Positions 32,777 to 42,179 are shown, numbered from the stretch's first letter. The stretch: DNA of 64,000 bases from Halorubrum sodomense (GCF_900111935.1 NZ_FOYN01000001.1:62001-126000); one strand, 5' to 3'. Notes: a model not told the origin generated them from the letters alone. Translations and numbers: made by a program.

Positions 32777-33763
32777 ATGAGCGAGGACTTCGGCCTGCTC
32801 GAACCCGCGGACCAGCCCGGCGACGAGTGGGAGCAGCTCGACGTCTCCGACACCGAGGCCGACCGGATCGCCCGGCGGCAGGACCGCGAGTTCGACGAGT
32901 TCCGCAAGCGGATCAAGGACACGGAGCAGTTCAAGCTCCAGGAGTCGGTGTTCGACGACGCCACGCTGGCCGCGGTGTACAAGCTGGTCCAGGACGGCTA
33001 CGTCGACGCGTTCGGCGGGCCGGTGTCGACCGGGAAGGAGGCGAGCGTCTTCGAGGCGCTCGGCGGGCAGGCCGGCGAGCGTCCCGAGCCGGGTTCGGAG
33101 GCGGCGGGCGGCGGGCCGGAGGGCGTCACCCCCGAGCGCGAGGTCGCGGTGAAGGTGTACCGGATCAACTCCTCGAACTTCCGACAGATGCGCGACTACC
33201 TGGAGGGCGACCCGCGGTTCGAAGGGATCGCGAGCGACAAGAAGGCGGTCGTGCTGGCGTGGACCCGCAAGGAGTTCGCGAACCTCGAACGCGCGCGCAA
33301 GGCCGGCGTCCGGGTGCCAGAGCCGATCGCGGTCCAGCGCAACGTCCTCGTGATGGAGCTGGTCGGCCACGCCGAGGACCGCGCCCGGCGGCTGAGCGAG
33401 GTCGACGTGGAGAACCCCGAGACCGCCTACGAGGTCGTCCGCGAGTACATGCGTCGGCTGTACGGCGCCGGGCTGATCCACGGCGACCTCTCCGAGTACA
33501 ACATGATCATCCACGAGGGCGAGCTGGTGATCATCGATCTGGGACAGGCCGTGACGGTTCACCATCCCAACGCCGGGGAGTTCCTGAGGCGCGACTGCGA
33601 GAACGTGTCGGCCTTTTTCACCCGGCAGGGGATCGACGTCGACCCCGACGACCTCCGCGCGTACGTGACGGAGCCGGAGCCGGACCCGAACGGGGAGCCG
33701 GGAGAAGACCGAGGGCCGGGGTCGGGCGGACGGGACGACTCCGGAGAGGGGTCCGACGAGTAG
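32777..33763 (+). CDS. rio1: RIO1-type serine/threonine protein kinase
   Basis: A 328-residue atypical kinase. The flexible ATP loop is STGKEASVFEAL, the ATP-anchoring lysine is in VAVKVYRI, the catalytic loop is IHGDLSEYNMI and the metal-binding loop is IIDLGQAV. An acidic insert follows the ATP loop, and a Pro/Gly/Asp-rich tail ends the protein. RIO1 kinases act in maturation of the small ribosomal subunit. The KH-domain protein gene 100 bp downstream belongs to the same process, as in other archaea. Confidence 0.94.
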   Translation: MSEDFGLLEPADQPGDEWEQLDVSDTEADRIARRQDREFDEFRKRIKDTEQFKLQESVFDDATLAAVYKLVQDGYVDAFGGPVSTGKEASVFEALGGQAGERPEPGSEAAGGGPEGVTPEREVAVKVYRINSSNFRQMRDYLEGDPRFEGIASDKKAVVLAWTRKEFANLERARKAGVRVPEPIAVQRNVLVMELVGHAEDRARRLSEVDVENPETAYEVVREYMRRLYGAGLIHGDLSEYNMIIHEGELVIIDLGQAVTVHHPNAGEFLRRDCENVSAFFTRQGIDVDPDDLRAYVTEPEPDPNGEPGEDRGPGSGGRDDSGEGSDE

Positions 33764-33836
33764 ATCGCGGCGACACGGCCCTCAAGAGGCTGGAGACCAC
33801 CGTCACGCGGCCACACACCGCCCGCGGCGGAACACC

Positions 33837-33844
33837 CTTAAAAG
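33837..33844 (+). promoter_or_regulatory. TATA box of the KH-protein gene
   Basis: CTTAAAAG is centred 26 nt before the ATG at 33867, so a leaderless transcript separate from rio1 is possible. Confidence 0.5.
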
Positions 33845-33866
33845 GCTCCGCCGGGTACTCCGTGAT

Positions 33867-34409
33867 ATGCAACACGTGACGGTTCCGCAGGACCGGATCG
33901 GCGTCGTCATCGGCGCCGGCGGCGAGACGATGCGGGAGATCGAAGAGCGGGCGAACGTGCGGCTCGACATCGACTCGGAGTCGGGGAGCGTCGCCATCGA
34001 GGAGCGCGACGACCCCGTCGCGGCGATGGTGGCTCCCGACATCATCAAGGCGATCGGCCGCGGCTTCAAGCCGGAGACGGCGCTGTCGATCCTCGACCAC
34101 GACCTCCGGACGCTCGACCTGATCGACCTGTCGGAGCACACCCGCAACGACAACGACCTCCAGCGCAAGAAGGGCCGGATCATCGGCGAGAACGGTCGCA
34201 CGCGAGAGCTGTTAGAGGAGCTGTCGGGCGCCAACGTCGTCGTCTACGGGTCGACCGTGGGCGCGGTGGGCCAGCCCGAGGAGCTCGAAGTGGTCCGGCG
34301 GGCGGTCGGGATGCTGCTCGACGGGGCACCGCACGGCGCGGTGTACTCGTACTTGGAGCGCATGTCGAACGAACTCGACGACGACGTGAGCTTCAACGCG
34401 CCGCAATAA
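33867..34409 (+). CDS. KH-domain RNA-binding protein (Dim2/Pno1 family)
   Basis: A 180-residue protein with two KH domains. The first has the GxxG loop in GVVIGAGGETMREIEERANV. The second has KGRIIGENGRTRELLEELSG. The tail VRRAVGMLLDGAPHGAVYSY is typical of the Dim2/Pno1 (Krr1-like) group that helps process 16S rRNA at its 3' end. Its position after rio1 is the standard archaeal arrangement for these small-subunit assembly factors. Confidence 0.92.
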   Translation: MQHVTVPQDRIGVVIGAGGETMREIEERANVRLDIDSESGSVAIEERDDPVAAMVAPDIIKAIGRGFKPETALSILDHDLRTLDLIDLSEHTRNDNDLQRKKGRIIGENGRTRELLEELSGANVVVYGSTVGAVGQPEELEVVRRAVGMLLDGAPHGAVYSYLERMSNELDDDVSFNAPQ

Positions 34410-34451
34410 TCGGCAGAATTTCTCGGAGTCGCGGGCGGCGTCGCTGTTTGT

Positions 34452-34989
34452 CTATAAACTGCTGTTATTGGTGATGTGGAGAACTCCTCCAAAGCCCCAG
34501 TCGCTCGCTTATAAGCACCTGACCACAGATCGACGGCGAACATCTCCAAAGCCCCAGCCGGGAGGCGGGCGCACGCTCGCTGTCGTTCGAGACGCCGACG
34601 GCGTCTCGTGATGACGAGAGTGCTTCGCTCTCTCGAACCACGCTCCTCGGTCACTCACTTCGTTCGCTCCCTGTGGTGCTTGCGTCGTCATCAGAACGCT
34701 TCACGTTCTGATTGGCTCGCGAGAGCTTCGCTCTCGTGAACGCCTGCGCCCGCCTCTCGGCAGCGTGGCGGTACGCGCCACGGGCAACCGGCGGCGGAGC
34801 CGCCGGTGACTGCCCCTTTGCGTCCCACCCCCACAGCAACCGCACCGCACCGCGACCGCAGCCTCACACCTCCCCAGCCTCGTCGCTGGCACCCTCCGCT
34901 TCGCTCCGGGAGCCAGCGACTCCCTCGCGCGTGCGGTTCGCGCCGCGGTGCGGCGCTCACCGGCACGCGCCACCGCAGTCCGTTTATAA
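34452..34989 (-). repeat. Dispersed structured element, copy C (longest, with inserts)
   Basis: A 538-bp member in minus orientation between the KH-protein and thermosome genes. On its own strand it starts with TTATAAA (34989-34983) and GGCGCGTGCC 11 nt later. It carries a hairpin around GGAGCGAAGCGGA, then GAGGCTGGGGAGG, GCAAAGGGGCAG and several inserted hairpins. Two tandem end monomers follow: CTCCAAAG (plus-strand reading) at 34487 and 34544 is 57 bp apart, with TTATAA (34509) and CTATAA (34452) each 29 nt away. It has no consistent coding frame. Confidence 0.8.
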
Positions 34990-35104
34990 CCTATTTGCGT
35001 CCAGCAGTTGATCTGGAGTTCTATAAAAAGGGCCGTGTGAACGCACCGCATACCGGTCGATACTCCCCCACCGTGTTGCGGTTTCGCACGATACGAGCGA
35101 AGGA

Positions 35105-35112
35105 TTTATATA
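35105..35112 (+). promoter_or_regulatory. Strong TATA box of the thermosome gene
   Basis: TTTATATA preceded by CGAAGGA. The predicted transcript start, about 26 nt downstream (near 35134), falls between the two possible ATG codons at 35129 and 35138 and so supports the second. A CGAA motif just upstream of the box recalls heat-inducible cct promoters described in Haloferax. Confidence 0.6.
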
Positions 35113-35137
35113 GAATCACAAACAATCAATGGTCGTA

Positions 35138-36823
35138 ATGTCACAGCGTCAGCGGATGGGCAATCAGCCCATGATCGTACTTTCTGAAGAGTCGCAGCGT
35201 ACCTCCGGAAAGGACGCGCAGAACATGAATATCACGGCCGGCAAAGCGGTCGCGGAGTCGGTCCGCACCACGCTCGGCCCGAAAGGGATGGACAAGATGC
35301 TCGTCGACTCCGGCGGGTCCGTCGTCGTCACGAACGACGGCGTCACCATCCTGAAGGAGATGGACATCGACCACCCGGCGGCCAACATGATCGTCGAGGT
35401 AAGCGAGACGCAGGAGGAGGAGGTCGGCGACGGCACTACCTCCGCGGTCGTGGTCGCCGGTGAGCTCCTCGATCAGGCCGAGGAGCTCCTCGATCAGGAC
35501 ATCCACGCGACGACCCTCGCACAGGGGTACCGCCAGGCCGCCGAGGAGGCCAAGTCGATCCTCGAAGACGAGGCCATCGACGTCTCCGCGGACGACCGCG
35601 ACACGCTCGTCGAGATCGCCGAGACGGCGATGACGGGCAAGGGCGCGGAGAACTCCAAGGACCTCCTCGCCGAGCTCGTCGTCGACGCCGTCCTCGCGGT
35701 TCAGGACGACGACGGCATCGACACGGAGAACGTCTCCGTCGAGAAGGTCGTCGGCAGCTCCATCGACGAGTCCGAGCTCGTCGAGGGCGTCATCGTCGAC
35801 AAGGAGCGCGTCGACGAGAACATGCCCTTCGCGGTCGAGGACGCCGACGTGGCGCTGTTCGACGGCGCCATCGAGGTGAAGGAGACCGAGATCGACGCCG
35901 AGGTCAACGTCACCGACCCCGACCAGCTCCAGCAGTTCCTCGACCAGGAGGAGGCCCAGCTCCGCGAGATGGTCGACCACCTCGTCGACATCGGCGCCGA
36001 CGTCGTCTTCGTCGGTGACGGCATCGACGACATGGCCCAGCACTACCTCGCGCAGGAGGGCATCCTCGCCGTCCGCCGCGCGAAGTCCGACGACCTCAAG
36101 CGCCTCGCCCGCGCGACCGGCGGCCGCGTCGTCTCCAACCTCGACGACATCGAGACGGACGACCTCGGCTTCGCCGGCTCCGTCGCCCAGAAGGACATCG
36201 GCGGCGACGAGCGCATCTTCGTCGAGGATGTCGAGGAGGCGAAGTCCGTCACGCTCATCCTCCGCGGCGGCACCGAACACGTCGTCGACGAGGTCGAGCG
36301 CGCCATCGACGACTCGCTCGGCGTCGTCCGCACGACGCTGCTCGACGGGAAGGTGCTGCCCGGCGGCGGCGCCCCCGAGGCCGAGCTCGCCCTCCAGCTC
36401 CGCGACTTCGCCGACTCCGTCGGCGGCCGCGAGCAGCTCGCCGTCGAGGCGTTCGCCGACGCCTTAGAGGTCGTCCCGCGCACCCTCGCCGAGAACGCGG
36501 GCCTCGACCCCATCGACTCGCTGGTCGACCTCCGCTCCCGCCACGACGGCGGCGAGTTCGGCGCCGGTCTCGACGCCTACACGGGCGACGTGATCGACAT
36601 GGAGGCCGAGGGCGTCGTGGAGCCGCTCCGCGTCAAGACCCAGGCCATCGAGTCCGCCACCGAGGCGGCCGTCATGATCCTCCGCATCGACGACGTCATC
36701 GCGGCCGGCGACCTCAAGGGCGGCGGCACCGACGACGGCGGCGACGAGGGCGGCCCCGGCGGCGCGCCCGGCGGAATGGGCGGCGGCATGGGCGGCATGG
36801 GCGGTATGGGCGGCGCGATGTGA
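35138..36823 (+). CDS. thsA: Thermosome subunit (group II chaperonin)
   Basis: A 561-residue chaperonin subunit. The family signatures are clear: [38 protein letters not shown], the ATP-binding [15 protein letters not shown], and the late [18 protein letters not shown]. The C-terminus is a Gly/Met-rich tail ([17 protein letters not shown]), which lines the chaperonin cavity. It folds proteins in an ATP-driven ring with a built-in lid. Whether it corresponds to the alpha or beta subunit of other haloarchaea is not decided, so the symbol is provisional. Start chosen from the TATA position. Confidence 0.95.
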   Translation: MSQRQRMGNQPMIVLSEESQRTSGKDAQNMNITAGKAVAESVRTTLGPKGMDKMLVDSGGSVVVTNDGVTILKEMDIDHPAANMIVEVSETQEEEVGDGTTSAVVVAGELLDQAEELLDQDIHATTLAQGYRQAAEEAKSILEDEAIDVSADDRDTLVEIAETAMTGKGAENSKDLLAELVVDAVLAVQDDDGIDTENVSVEKVVGSSIDESELVEGVIVDKERVDENMPFAVEDADVALFDGAIEVKETEIDAEVNVTDPDQLQQFLDQEEAQLREMVDHLVDIGADVVFVGDGIDDMAQHYLAQEGILAVRRAKSDDLKRLARATGGRVVSNLDDIETDDLGFAGSVAQKDIGGDERIFVEDVEEAKSVTLILRGGTEHVVDEVERAIDDSLGVVRTTLLDGKVLPGGGAPEAELALQLRDFADSVGGREQLAVEAFADALEVVPRTLAENAGLDPIDSLVDLRSRHDGGEFGAGLDAYTGDVIDMEAEGVVEPLRVKTQAIESATEAAVMILRIDDVIAAGDLKGGGTDDGGDEGGPGGAPGGMGGGMGGMGGMGGAM

Positions 36824-37128
36824 GCTTCGCGTAGGCCACACCACCCACACCGACCGCAGCCGCTTCGCCGAACCGTCCGCAGACCGACCGTCGCGCGCCC
36901 CCTACGGGCCCCGACGACACGCGACTTTTATCGACGACCGACCGCGTAGCGGTCCGCTCGTCGCTCGCCCGCGTCTCCCTTCGCCTCACCGCGCACCGCG
37001 CTACCGACCCTCACATTCGGCTCGTGAGACACGAGGGTAACACCGGCGTAACCACCGGACGGCGGTGTCCGCGAGCGGTTAAGTGACTCCCGGCCCTCCG
37101 ATCTATCGACGAGGTTCTCACGTTCACC
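36824..37128. other. Intergenic region without recognisable gene
   Basis: About 305 bp between the thermosome and LUD-domain genes. I see no supported gene. A possible promoter for the downstream gene is GGTTAAGTG near 37076-37084. A short repeated CACCGG/CCACCGG motif lies around 37046-37062. Confidence 0.5.
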
Positions 37129-37785
37129 ATGCCACAGCAGAAAGCCGACTACGCAGACGAGACGGAGATCGACGCGGAACTGGACGGGCTTCCCGACGAC
37201 GAGACCGTCGAGGAGACGGTCGCCAATCTGGAGGAACGCGGCTTCGACGTGATCGTCGTCGACGACGCCGACGAGGCGCTGGCAACCGTGAAATCTCAGA
37301 TCCCCGCCGGCGTCTCCGTGATGAACGGGCACTCGACGACGCTCGAAGAGATCGGGTTCGACGAGTTCCTGAGCGAGGGCGACCACGAGTGGGAGAGCCT
37401 CCCGGACCAGATCTGGGGCATCGACGACGACGCGGAGCGACAGACCGCGCGGCGCGAGTCGCAGACGGCCGACTACTTCCTCGGCGGTATCAACGCCATC
37501 GCCCAGACGGGCGAGCTCGTCGCCGCCGACCTCTCCGGCAGCCGGATCGGCGCGTACCCGTTCGCGGCGGGGAACGTCGTCATCGTCACCGGGATCAACA
37601 AGATCGTCCCGACGCTCGACGACGCGTTCGACCGGCTGGAGTCGGTCGCGTACCCGCTGGAGAACGAGCGCGCGCAGGAGGCGTACGGCGTCGAGTCCGC
37701 CGTCGCCAAGCAGCTGATCTACCGCCGCGAGACCGAGGAGGGTCGGACGACGGTCGTCCTCGTGCGCGAGCAGCTCGGGTACTGA
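37129..37785 (+). CDS. LUD-domain protein (LutC/YkgG family)
   Basis: A 218-residue protein of the LUD (lactate utilisation) domain family. The head (DETVEETVANLEERGFDVIV) is followed by IPAGVSVMNGHSTTLEEIGF, a block ADYFLGGINAIAQTGELVAA and GNVVIVTGINKIVPTLDDAF, the most conserved parts of the family. LutC-type proteins belong to lactate-oxidation complexes in bacteria, but stand-alone members have no proven role. No lutA/lutB partners are nearby. Confidence 0.85.
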   Translation: MPQQKADYADETEIDAELDGLPDDETVEETVANLEERGFDVIVVDDADEALATVKSQIPAGVSVMNGHSTTLEEIGFDEFLSEGDHEWESLPDQIWGIDDDAERQTARRESQTADYFLGGINAIAQTGELVAADLSGSRIGAYPFAAGNVVIVTGINKIVPTLDDAFDRLESVAYPLENERAQEAYGVESAVAKQLIYRRETEEGRTTVVLVREQLGY

Positions 37786-37925
37786 GCGGTTCGATTCGAC
37801 GCGTCACACTCTCTCCCCCTTTTGACGTTCGTGAGCGCGGGTCAGTCGCACCCGTTGGGTGCGACGAGATTTGAATCACGCCCAGACGTGCTCGTTCGCT
37901 CCGCTCACTGCGCGCGACTGGCTGC

Positions 37926-38116
37926 TTCGAATCCCTCCTGACCGGTTCACTCGACGGTTCGCGTTGCTCACCGTCTCGTTGTACGGGCCGGGAGGGATTC
38001 GAACCACAGTCACTCCGCTTCGCTCCGTTCCTTGATTCGAATCCCTCCCTTTTCGACGGCCTCGCGGCTCGCGGAGTGCTCGCCGCGAGGAGTACGGGCC
38101 GGGAGGGATTCGAACC
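37926..38116. repeat. Four copies of the tRNA-Lys T-arm sequence in alternating orientation
   Basis: The T-arm/acceptor sequence of the adjacent tRNA-Lys recurs next to the gene. TTCGAATCCCTCC is at 37926 and 38036 in plus orientation. A 25-bp piece starting GTACGGGCCGGGAGGGATT is at 37981-38005 and again at 38092-38116; the latter is the real tRNA 3' end plus three flanking bases. Copies alternate in orientation about every 55 bp. This looks like duplication or integration scars at a tRNA 3' end. No gene is present here. Confidence 0.7.
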
Positions 38117-38168
38117 CCCGACCGTCCGGTTAAAAGCCGGACGCTCTCCCTAACTGAGCTACCGGCCC
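38095..38168 (-). tRNA. tRNA-Lys (anticodon TTT)
   Basis: A 74-nt cloverleaf on the minus strand. The acceptor arms are GGGCCGG and CCGGCCC, the D-arm region is TAGCTCAGTTAGGGAGAGC, the anticodon arm is GTCCGGC-TTTTAAC with anticodon TTT, and the T arm contains GGTTCGAATCC. No CCA is encoded and no intron is seen. The 3' end is duplicated upstream (see the T-arm repeats). Confidence 0.95.
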
Positions 38169-38272
38169 AGACGAATCGCTGTACGGCCAGCCGACGGATA
38201 AACGTTTAGAACCGCGATAGCGGGACGATCGACACCCGAAACGGTTTCCGACCCCCCGCCCTCGCCGCGAAC

Positions 38273-39640
38273 ATGGAGTTCGACATGCGCGCGTTCGCCG
38301 CCGACTGCTGCCGGCACCGCTCGACCGCCGGCGAGGAGGCGCCCGCGGCCGCGTTCGTCGCGGAGCGACTCGCTGACCTCGGCTTCGAGACGCACGCCTG
38401 GGACGCCGATCCCGCCCTCCTCGCGGACCACCCCTCCTTTCCGGACGACCTCGACGCGACGGCCGTCGAGGGACGGCGCAGCGTCGCGGGCGTCCTCGAA
38501 CTCGGCGGCGCGAGCGACGCGGGTAACGGTGACGGCGCGGGCGGCGCGGTCGGCGAAGACGACGACGATCCGGTCCCCACCCTCGTCCTGAACGGACACC
38601 TCGACGTCGTCCCCGCAGAGCCGTCCGAGTGGTCGAGCGACCCCTTCGAGCCGGTTTGGCGCGACGCCGAGGGACGACTTATCGATGACGCCGCCGGCGG
38701 GGACGGGGTCGGAGAGACCCTCACCGCCCGCGGCGCGGCCGACATGAAGTCCGGACTCGCCGCCTGCGTCGGCGCCGCGGTGGACGTGCGGGCGGGCGTC
38801 GCGGACGGGTCGATCGACCTCCCGCCGTCCGGGCTTCGGCTCGTGGTCGAGGCCGTCGCGGGCGAGGAGGACGGCGGCTACGGCGCGGCGACGGCCGCGC
38901 TCGCGACCCCGTACCCCTTCGAGCGCGACGCGGCGATCGTCGCGGAGCCGACGGAGCTCCGACCCGTCGTCGCCTGCGAAGGGTCGCTCATGGCTCGGCT
39001 GGAGATCGACGGGCGCAGCGCCCACGCGGCCACTCGCTGGCGGGGCGAGGACGTGCTGCCGCGGTTCGAGGCGATCCGGGAGGCGTTCATGGAGCTGGAG
39101 GCGGAGCGCGGCGAGTCGGTCGACCATCCCCTGTACGAGCGGTTCCCGGTCCCCTGGCCCGTCGTCTGCGGCCGGGTCGAGGCGGGCTCGTGGGCGTCGA
39201 CGGTCCCGGCGACGCTCGGCGCGGAGTTCCGGATCGGCGTTGCGCCGGGCGAGACGGTGAGCGAGGTCGAGGCCGCGTTCCGCGATCGACTGGAGCGCGT
39301 CGCGGCCGACGACCCCTGGCTGCGCGAGCGCCCGCCTCGGTTCGAGCGGTTCTCCGTCCAGTTCGAACCGGCCGAGATCGCGGTCGACGAGCCCGTCGTC
39401 GAGGCGGTCCGCGCCGGACTCGTCGCGACCGGGCTCCCGGACGTCGAACCGCGGGGCGCGACGTACGGCGCCGATTCGCGCCACTTCGTCGCGGCCGGGA
39501 TCCCGGCGGTGCTGTTCGGTCCCGGCACCATCGACGAGGCGCACTACCCGGACGAGACGATCGCGTGGGGGCAGGTCGTGCGGGCGAGAGAGGCGATCGC
39601 GGCCGCCGCGGAGCGGTTCGCGAACGACGCCGCGGCGTAG
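38273..39640 (+). CDS. M20-family metallopeptidase/deacylase (ArgE/DapE-like)
   Basis: A 455-residue M20 enzyme. The first metal ligand is in LNGHLDVVPAEPSEW, the bridging Asp in GRGAADMKSGLAACV (written ARGAADMKSG), the catalytic Glu pair in AGEEDGGYG, and the dimerisation domain around ARLEIDGRSAHAA. Known relatives hydrolyse N-acetylornithine, succinyl-diaminopimelate or small peptides; the substrate is not evident. A Gly/Asp-rich insert near residues 75-95 is probably a surface loop. Confidence 0.88.
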   Translation: MEFDMRAFAADCCRHRSTAGEEAPAAAFVAERLADLGFETHAWDADPALLADHPSFPDDLDATAVEGRRSVAGVLELGGASDAGNGDGAGGAVGEDDDDPVPTLVLNGHLDVVPAEPSEWSSDPFEPVWRDAEGRLIDDAAGGDGVGETLTARGAADMKSGLAACVGAAVDVRAGVADGSIDLPPSGLRLVVEAVAGEEDGGYGAATAALATPYPFERDAAIVAEPTELRPVVACEGSLMARLEIDGRSAHAATRWRGEDVLPRFEAIREAFMELEAERGESVDHPLYERFPVPWPVVCGRVEAGSWASTVPATLGAEFRIGVAPGETVSEVEAAFRDRLERVAADDPWLRERPPRFERFSVQFEPAEIAVDEPVVEAVRAGLVATGLPDVEPRGATYGADSRHFVAAGIPAVLFGPGTIDEAHYPDETIAWGQVVRAREAIAAAAERFANDAAA

Positions 39641-39692
39641 CCGTCGGCGGGTCGAGAGCGACCCGCCGGAGTCGGTCGGGGCCCGCCGTTCG

Positions 39693-40349
39693 CTACTCCG
39701 AGAGGTACTCGTCGAGCGCGTCCGCGACGAGCGCCCCCGGCTCGACGTTCTCCATCGAGGCGCGGCGGCGCAGTTCGACGTACGTCTCGGGCGGAAGTCG
39801 GAGCTGGAGGCGACCGAGCTCGACGCCGGCGTCCCGGACCGCGGTCTCGATGTCGGCGCCGTCGTTGACCGCGGACGCGACCGCGCGCACCTCCCGGACC
39901 GTGAGGTCCCCGTCGACCGCCGCCCACGCGAGCAGGTAGCGGTCCCGACCGCCGAGCCGCGCGACGTGCTTCGCGGCGCTCGGCGCGATCCGCCCGTTCG
40001 CGACCTGTCGCCGGACCGCCTGCGGGAGGTCGTGAACCCTCGCCCACTTGCGGATGAACGCGACGGAGACGCCCTCGCCGGCCCGCTCGGCCGCCTCCTT
40101 GTACGACCCCACGCCGCGGACGAGCGCCGCGCAGGCGGCGGCGCCGCGCAGCATCAACACGTTGTCGTCGTCGCCGACGTCGCCGGCCGCGAAGCGGGCC
40201 ACCGTCTCCGCGGCCTCGGCGACGCTGTCCGGATCGCTCGGGTCGAACCCCACCGCGTCGGCGGCCCGGTCGCCCGTCACCGCCGGGTCGGCCCGGACCA
40301 CCGGCTCGCCGACGGGGGAGCGTCGGTCCGCGCGTGACTCCTCGGTCAT
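39693..40349 (-). CDS. Uncharacterised protein, ParB-like helix-turn-helix
   Basis: A 218-residue protein. The central part resembles the helix-turn-helix of ParB-like proteins: GSYKEAAERAGEGVSVAFIR followed by KWARVHDLPQAVRRQVANGR and IAPSAAKHVARL. The C-terminus (LGRLQLRLPPETYVELRRRA) looks like a ribbon-helix-helix type strand and helix. Both suggest DNA binding. The first ~40 residues are disordered. It is a conserved-looking haloarchaeal regulator of unknown target. Confidence 0.65.
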   Translation of the reverse strand: MTEESRADRRSPVGEPVVRADPAVTGDRAADAVGFDPSDPDSVAEAAETVARFAAGDVGDDDNVLMLRGAAACAALVRGVGSYKEAAERAGEGVSVAFIRKWARVHDLPQAVRRQVANGRIAPSAAKHVARLGGRDRYLLAWAAVDGDLTVREVRAVASAVNDGADIETAVRDAGVELGRLQLRLPPETYVELRRRASMENVEPGALVADALDEYLSE

Positions 40350-40449
40350 ACACGTCTCTTCGGGGCCGCGGGTATAAACGCCGGGCACCGGGGCGGAACT
40401 CGCCAGCGCGTCGGAGTGCCGACGCGTCGACGGGCCGTCGGCGCCCGAC

Positions 40450-41145
40450 CTACTTCGCGGTCCGGGCCGCCGCGTCGTCGTCCCCCTCGCTCGCCCCTCT
40501 CGCGTACAGGACGTACGAGTACCCGACGGTGATCGCGGCGGTCGCGAGCGCCGGCCCGACGAGGAAGTACACCGCGTACTCGCCGGAGAAGAGGCCCACG
40601 ACCGCGACCGCGGCCGAGAGCTTGAACAGTCGGGCGCCGAGCGCGTGGGTGCGGTCCCACACCGCGTCGTCGCTGAGCGTCCACGGCGTTCGGATCCCGA
40701 CGAACCAGTTCGGCTCGACGTGGGGGAGCAGCGTTCCGACGTAGTAGAACAGCGCGGCCGCGCCGGCCACCGCGATCGTCGTCACGTCGACCGCGTAGCC
40801 GAGGTTGACGGCGAGTACCGCGAGGTGGACGGCGACGAGGAACGCGGTGATCACGACGACGAACCGGTCGTAGTGGACCCGGAACGCGGCGACGTTCTCG
40901 CGGAGGGGATCGATCCGCGGGAGCAGCGCGAAGAGGCCGATCAGCCCGGCGGCGAGGCCCGGAACGAGCCACATCCCGGCGGTCCGCGGGAGCGTTCCGG
41001 TCGGGTCGCCGGCGGCGTTCCACCGCGTCACCATCCGTTCGGGGAGGCTCGGTGCGACCGCGAGGCTGGCGAGGGCGCCGACGGCGACGAGGAGGGCCGC
41101 GACGCCGAATCGAAGCCGCGTGGACAGTCGGGACTCGGAGGGCAT
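40450..41145 (-). CDS. SdpI-like membrane protein
   Basis: A 231-residue protein with about six hydrophobic helices. The N-terminal half has PERMVTRWNAAGDPTGTLPR, the conserved periplasmic motif of the DUF1648 domain. The second half has NWFVGIRTPWTLSDDAVWDR, the SdpI signature. In Bacillus, SdpI gives immunity to the SdpC toxin; in archaea the role is unknown. A short acidic tail faces the cytoplasm. The ATG at 41145 starts at the first hydrophobic segment. Confidence 0.82.
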   Translation of the reverse strand: MPSESRLSTRLRFGVAALLVAVGALASLAVAPSLPERMVTRWNAAGDPTGTLPRTAGMWLVPGLAAGLIGLFALLPRIDPLRENVAAFRVHYDRFVVVITAFLVAVHLAVLAVNLGYAVDVTTIAVAGAAALFYYVGTLLPHVEPNWFVGIRTPWTLSDDAVWDRTHALGARLFKLSAAVAVVGLFSGEYAVYFLVGPALATAAITVGYSYVLYARGASEGDDDAAARTAK

Positions 41146-41255
41146 ACGCGTCGAGACGACGCCCGCGGCAATAAAAGACTCCCGGCCGTGGGAATCGCCC
41201 TCGAAGCGCCCGGTGCGACGCAACCCTTACGCGTCGCGGCAGCCAATCAGGGGGT

Positions 41256-42179
41256 ATGACCGACGAACGCGACGACGACGGCCACGAGTTCTCCTCGGGG
41301 CAGGGCGTCGACGCCGACTACGACGCGTTCACGCTGGACCCGCCGGAGCTCGGCGAGGACCCGAGCCGCGTCGACCCGGTCGACTCCCGCGTGTTGACCG
41401 AGGAGCTCGACCGCCGGAACATCGGCAGCGAGGACGTCGATGTCAAGCAGCTGATCGACGTCGGCCTCTCGTACATGGGGATCAACCGCTTCGAGGAGGC
41501 GACGGAGACGTTCGAGCGCGCCGCCCGTTTCGCCGAGGAGGACTCCCTGGAGGCCCAGGAGGCGTGGGTGAACAAGGGCGCCGCCCACGCACAGCTGGAG
41601 GAGTTCGACCAGGCGATCGGCGCGTACCAGGAGGCGCTGCGGATCGACGAGGAGTCCGAGCACGCCGCGACCGCCGAGACGAACCTCGCGTACGCCCTCT
41701 GGGAGTCCGGCCGGAGCGAGCAGGCGCTCGAGCACGCCGAGCGCGCCGTCGAGACCGACCCGCGCTTCGCCGAAGCGTGGTACAACCGCGGGTTCCTCCT
41801 GGTCGAGCGCGGGCTCGCAGAGGACGCGGTCAAGTGCTTCGACAACGCGATCCGCCTCGGCTACCGCGACGCGGGCGTCTTAGAGGAGAAGGCGCGGGCG
41901 CTCGAGGAGGCCGGCGAACACGAGCAGGCCGAGGAGGTCGCGGACCAGGCCGAGGAGCTCCGCCGCGAGACGGAAGAACAGCTGATCGAAGAGCAGACCG
42001 GCCAGGCCCCGGGTCCGGGCGGTCGCGGCGGTCAGCCCGGTTCGGGCGGTCGCGGCGGGCAGGGCGGTCAGCCCGGTCCGGGCGGTCGCGGCGGGCAGGG
42101 CGGCGGTCGAAGCGGGCAGGACGGCGAACGCGAGGGACCGGAGCGAGAGCTCCAGGGCGAAGGGCCAGAGGGCTTCTGA
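41256..42179 (+). CDS. TPR-repeat protein with Gly-rich tail
   Basis: A 307-residue protein. About five tetratricopeptide repeats lie between residues 60 and 235 (INRFEEATETFERAARFAEE; EEFDQAIGAYQEALRIDEES; GRSEQALEHAERAVETDPRF; GLAEDAVKCFDNAIRLGYRD). The last 50 residues are a low-complexity Gly/Gln/Pro/Arg tract (GPGGRGGQPG repeats). TPRs mediate protein contacts. The stop codon directly abuts the ATG of the DUF424 gene, so the two form an operon. Confidence 0.88.
   Translation: MTDERDDDGHEFSSGQGVDADYDAFTLDPPELGEDPSRVDPVDSRVLTEELDRRNIGSEDVDVKQLIDVGLSYMGINRFEEATETFERAARFAEEDSLEAQEAWVNKGAAHAQLEEFDQAIGAYQEALRIDEESEHAATAETNLAYALWESGRSEQALEHAERAVETDPRFAEAWYNRGFLLVERGLAEDAVKCFDNAIRLGYRDAGVLEEKARALEEAGEHEQAEEVADQAEELRRETEEQLIEEQTGQAPGPGGRGGQPGSGGRGGQGGQPGPGGRGGQGGGRSGQDGEREGPERELQGEGPEGF

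Noticed and set aside
34487-34551. The 57-bp monomers of the element ends as a CRISPR array
   Set aside because: Only one to three units per site, repeats are short (about 18 bp plus TTATAA), the 29-nt intervals are partly conserved between sites, and no cas genes are nearby.
37981-38005. A second tRNA gene
   Set aside because: Only the T-arm and 3' acceptor strand are present; there is no anticodon or D arm.
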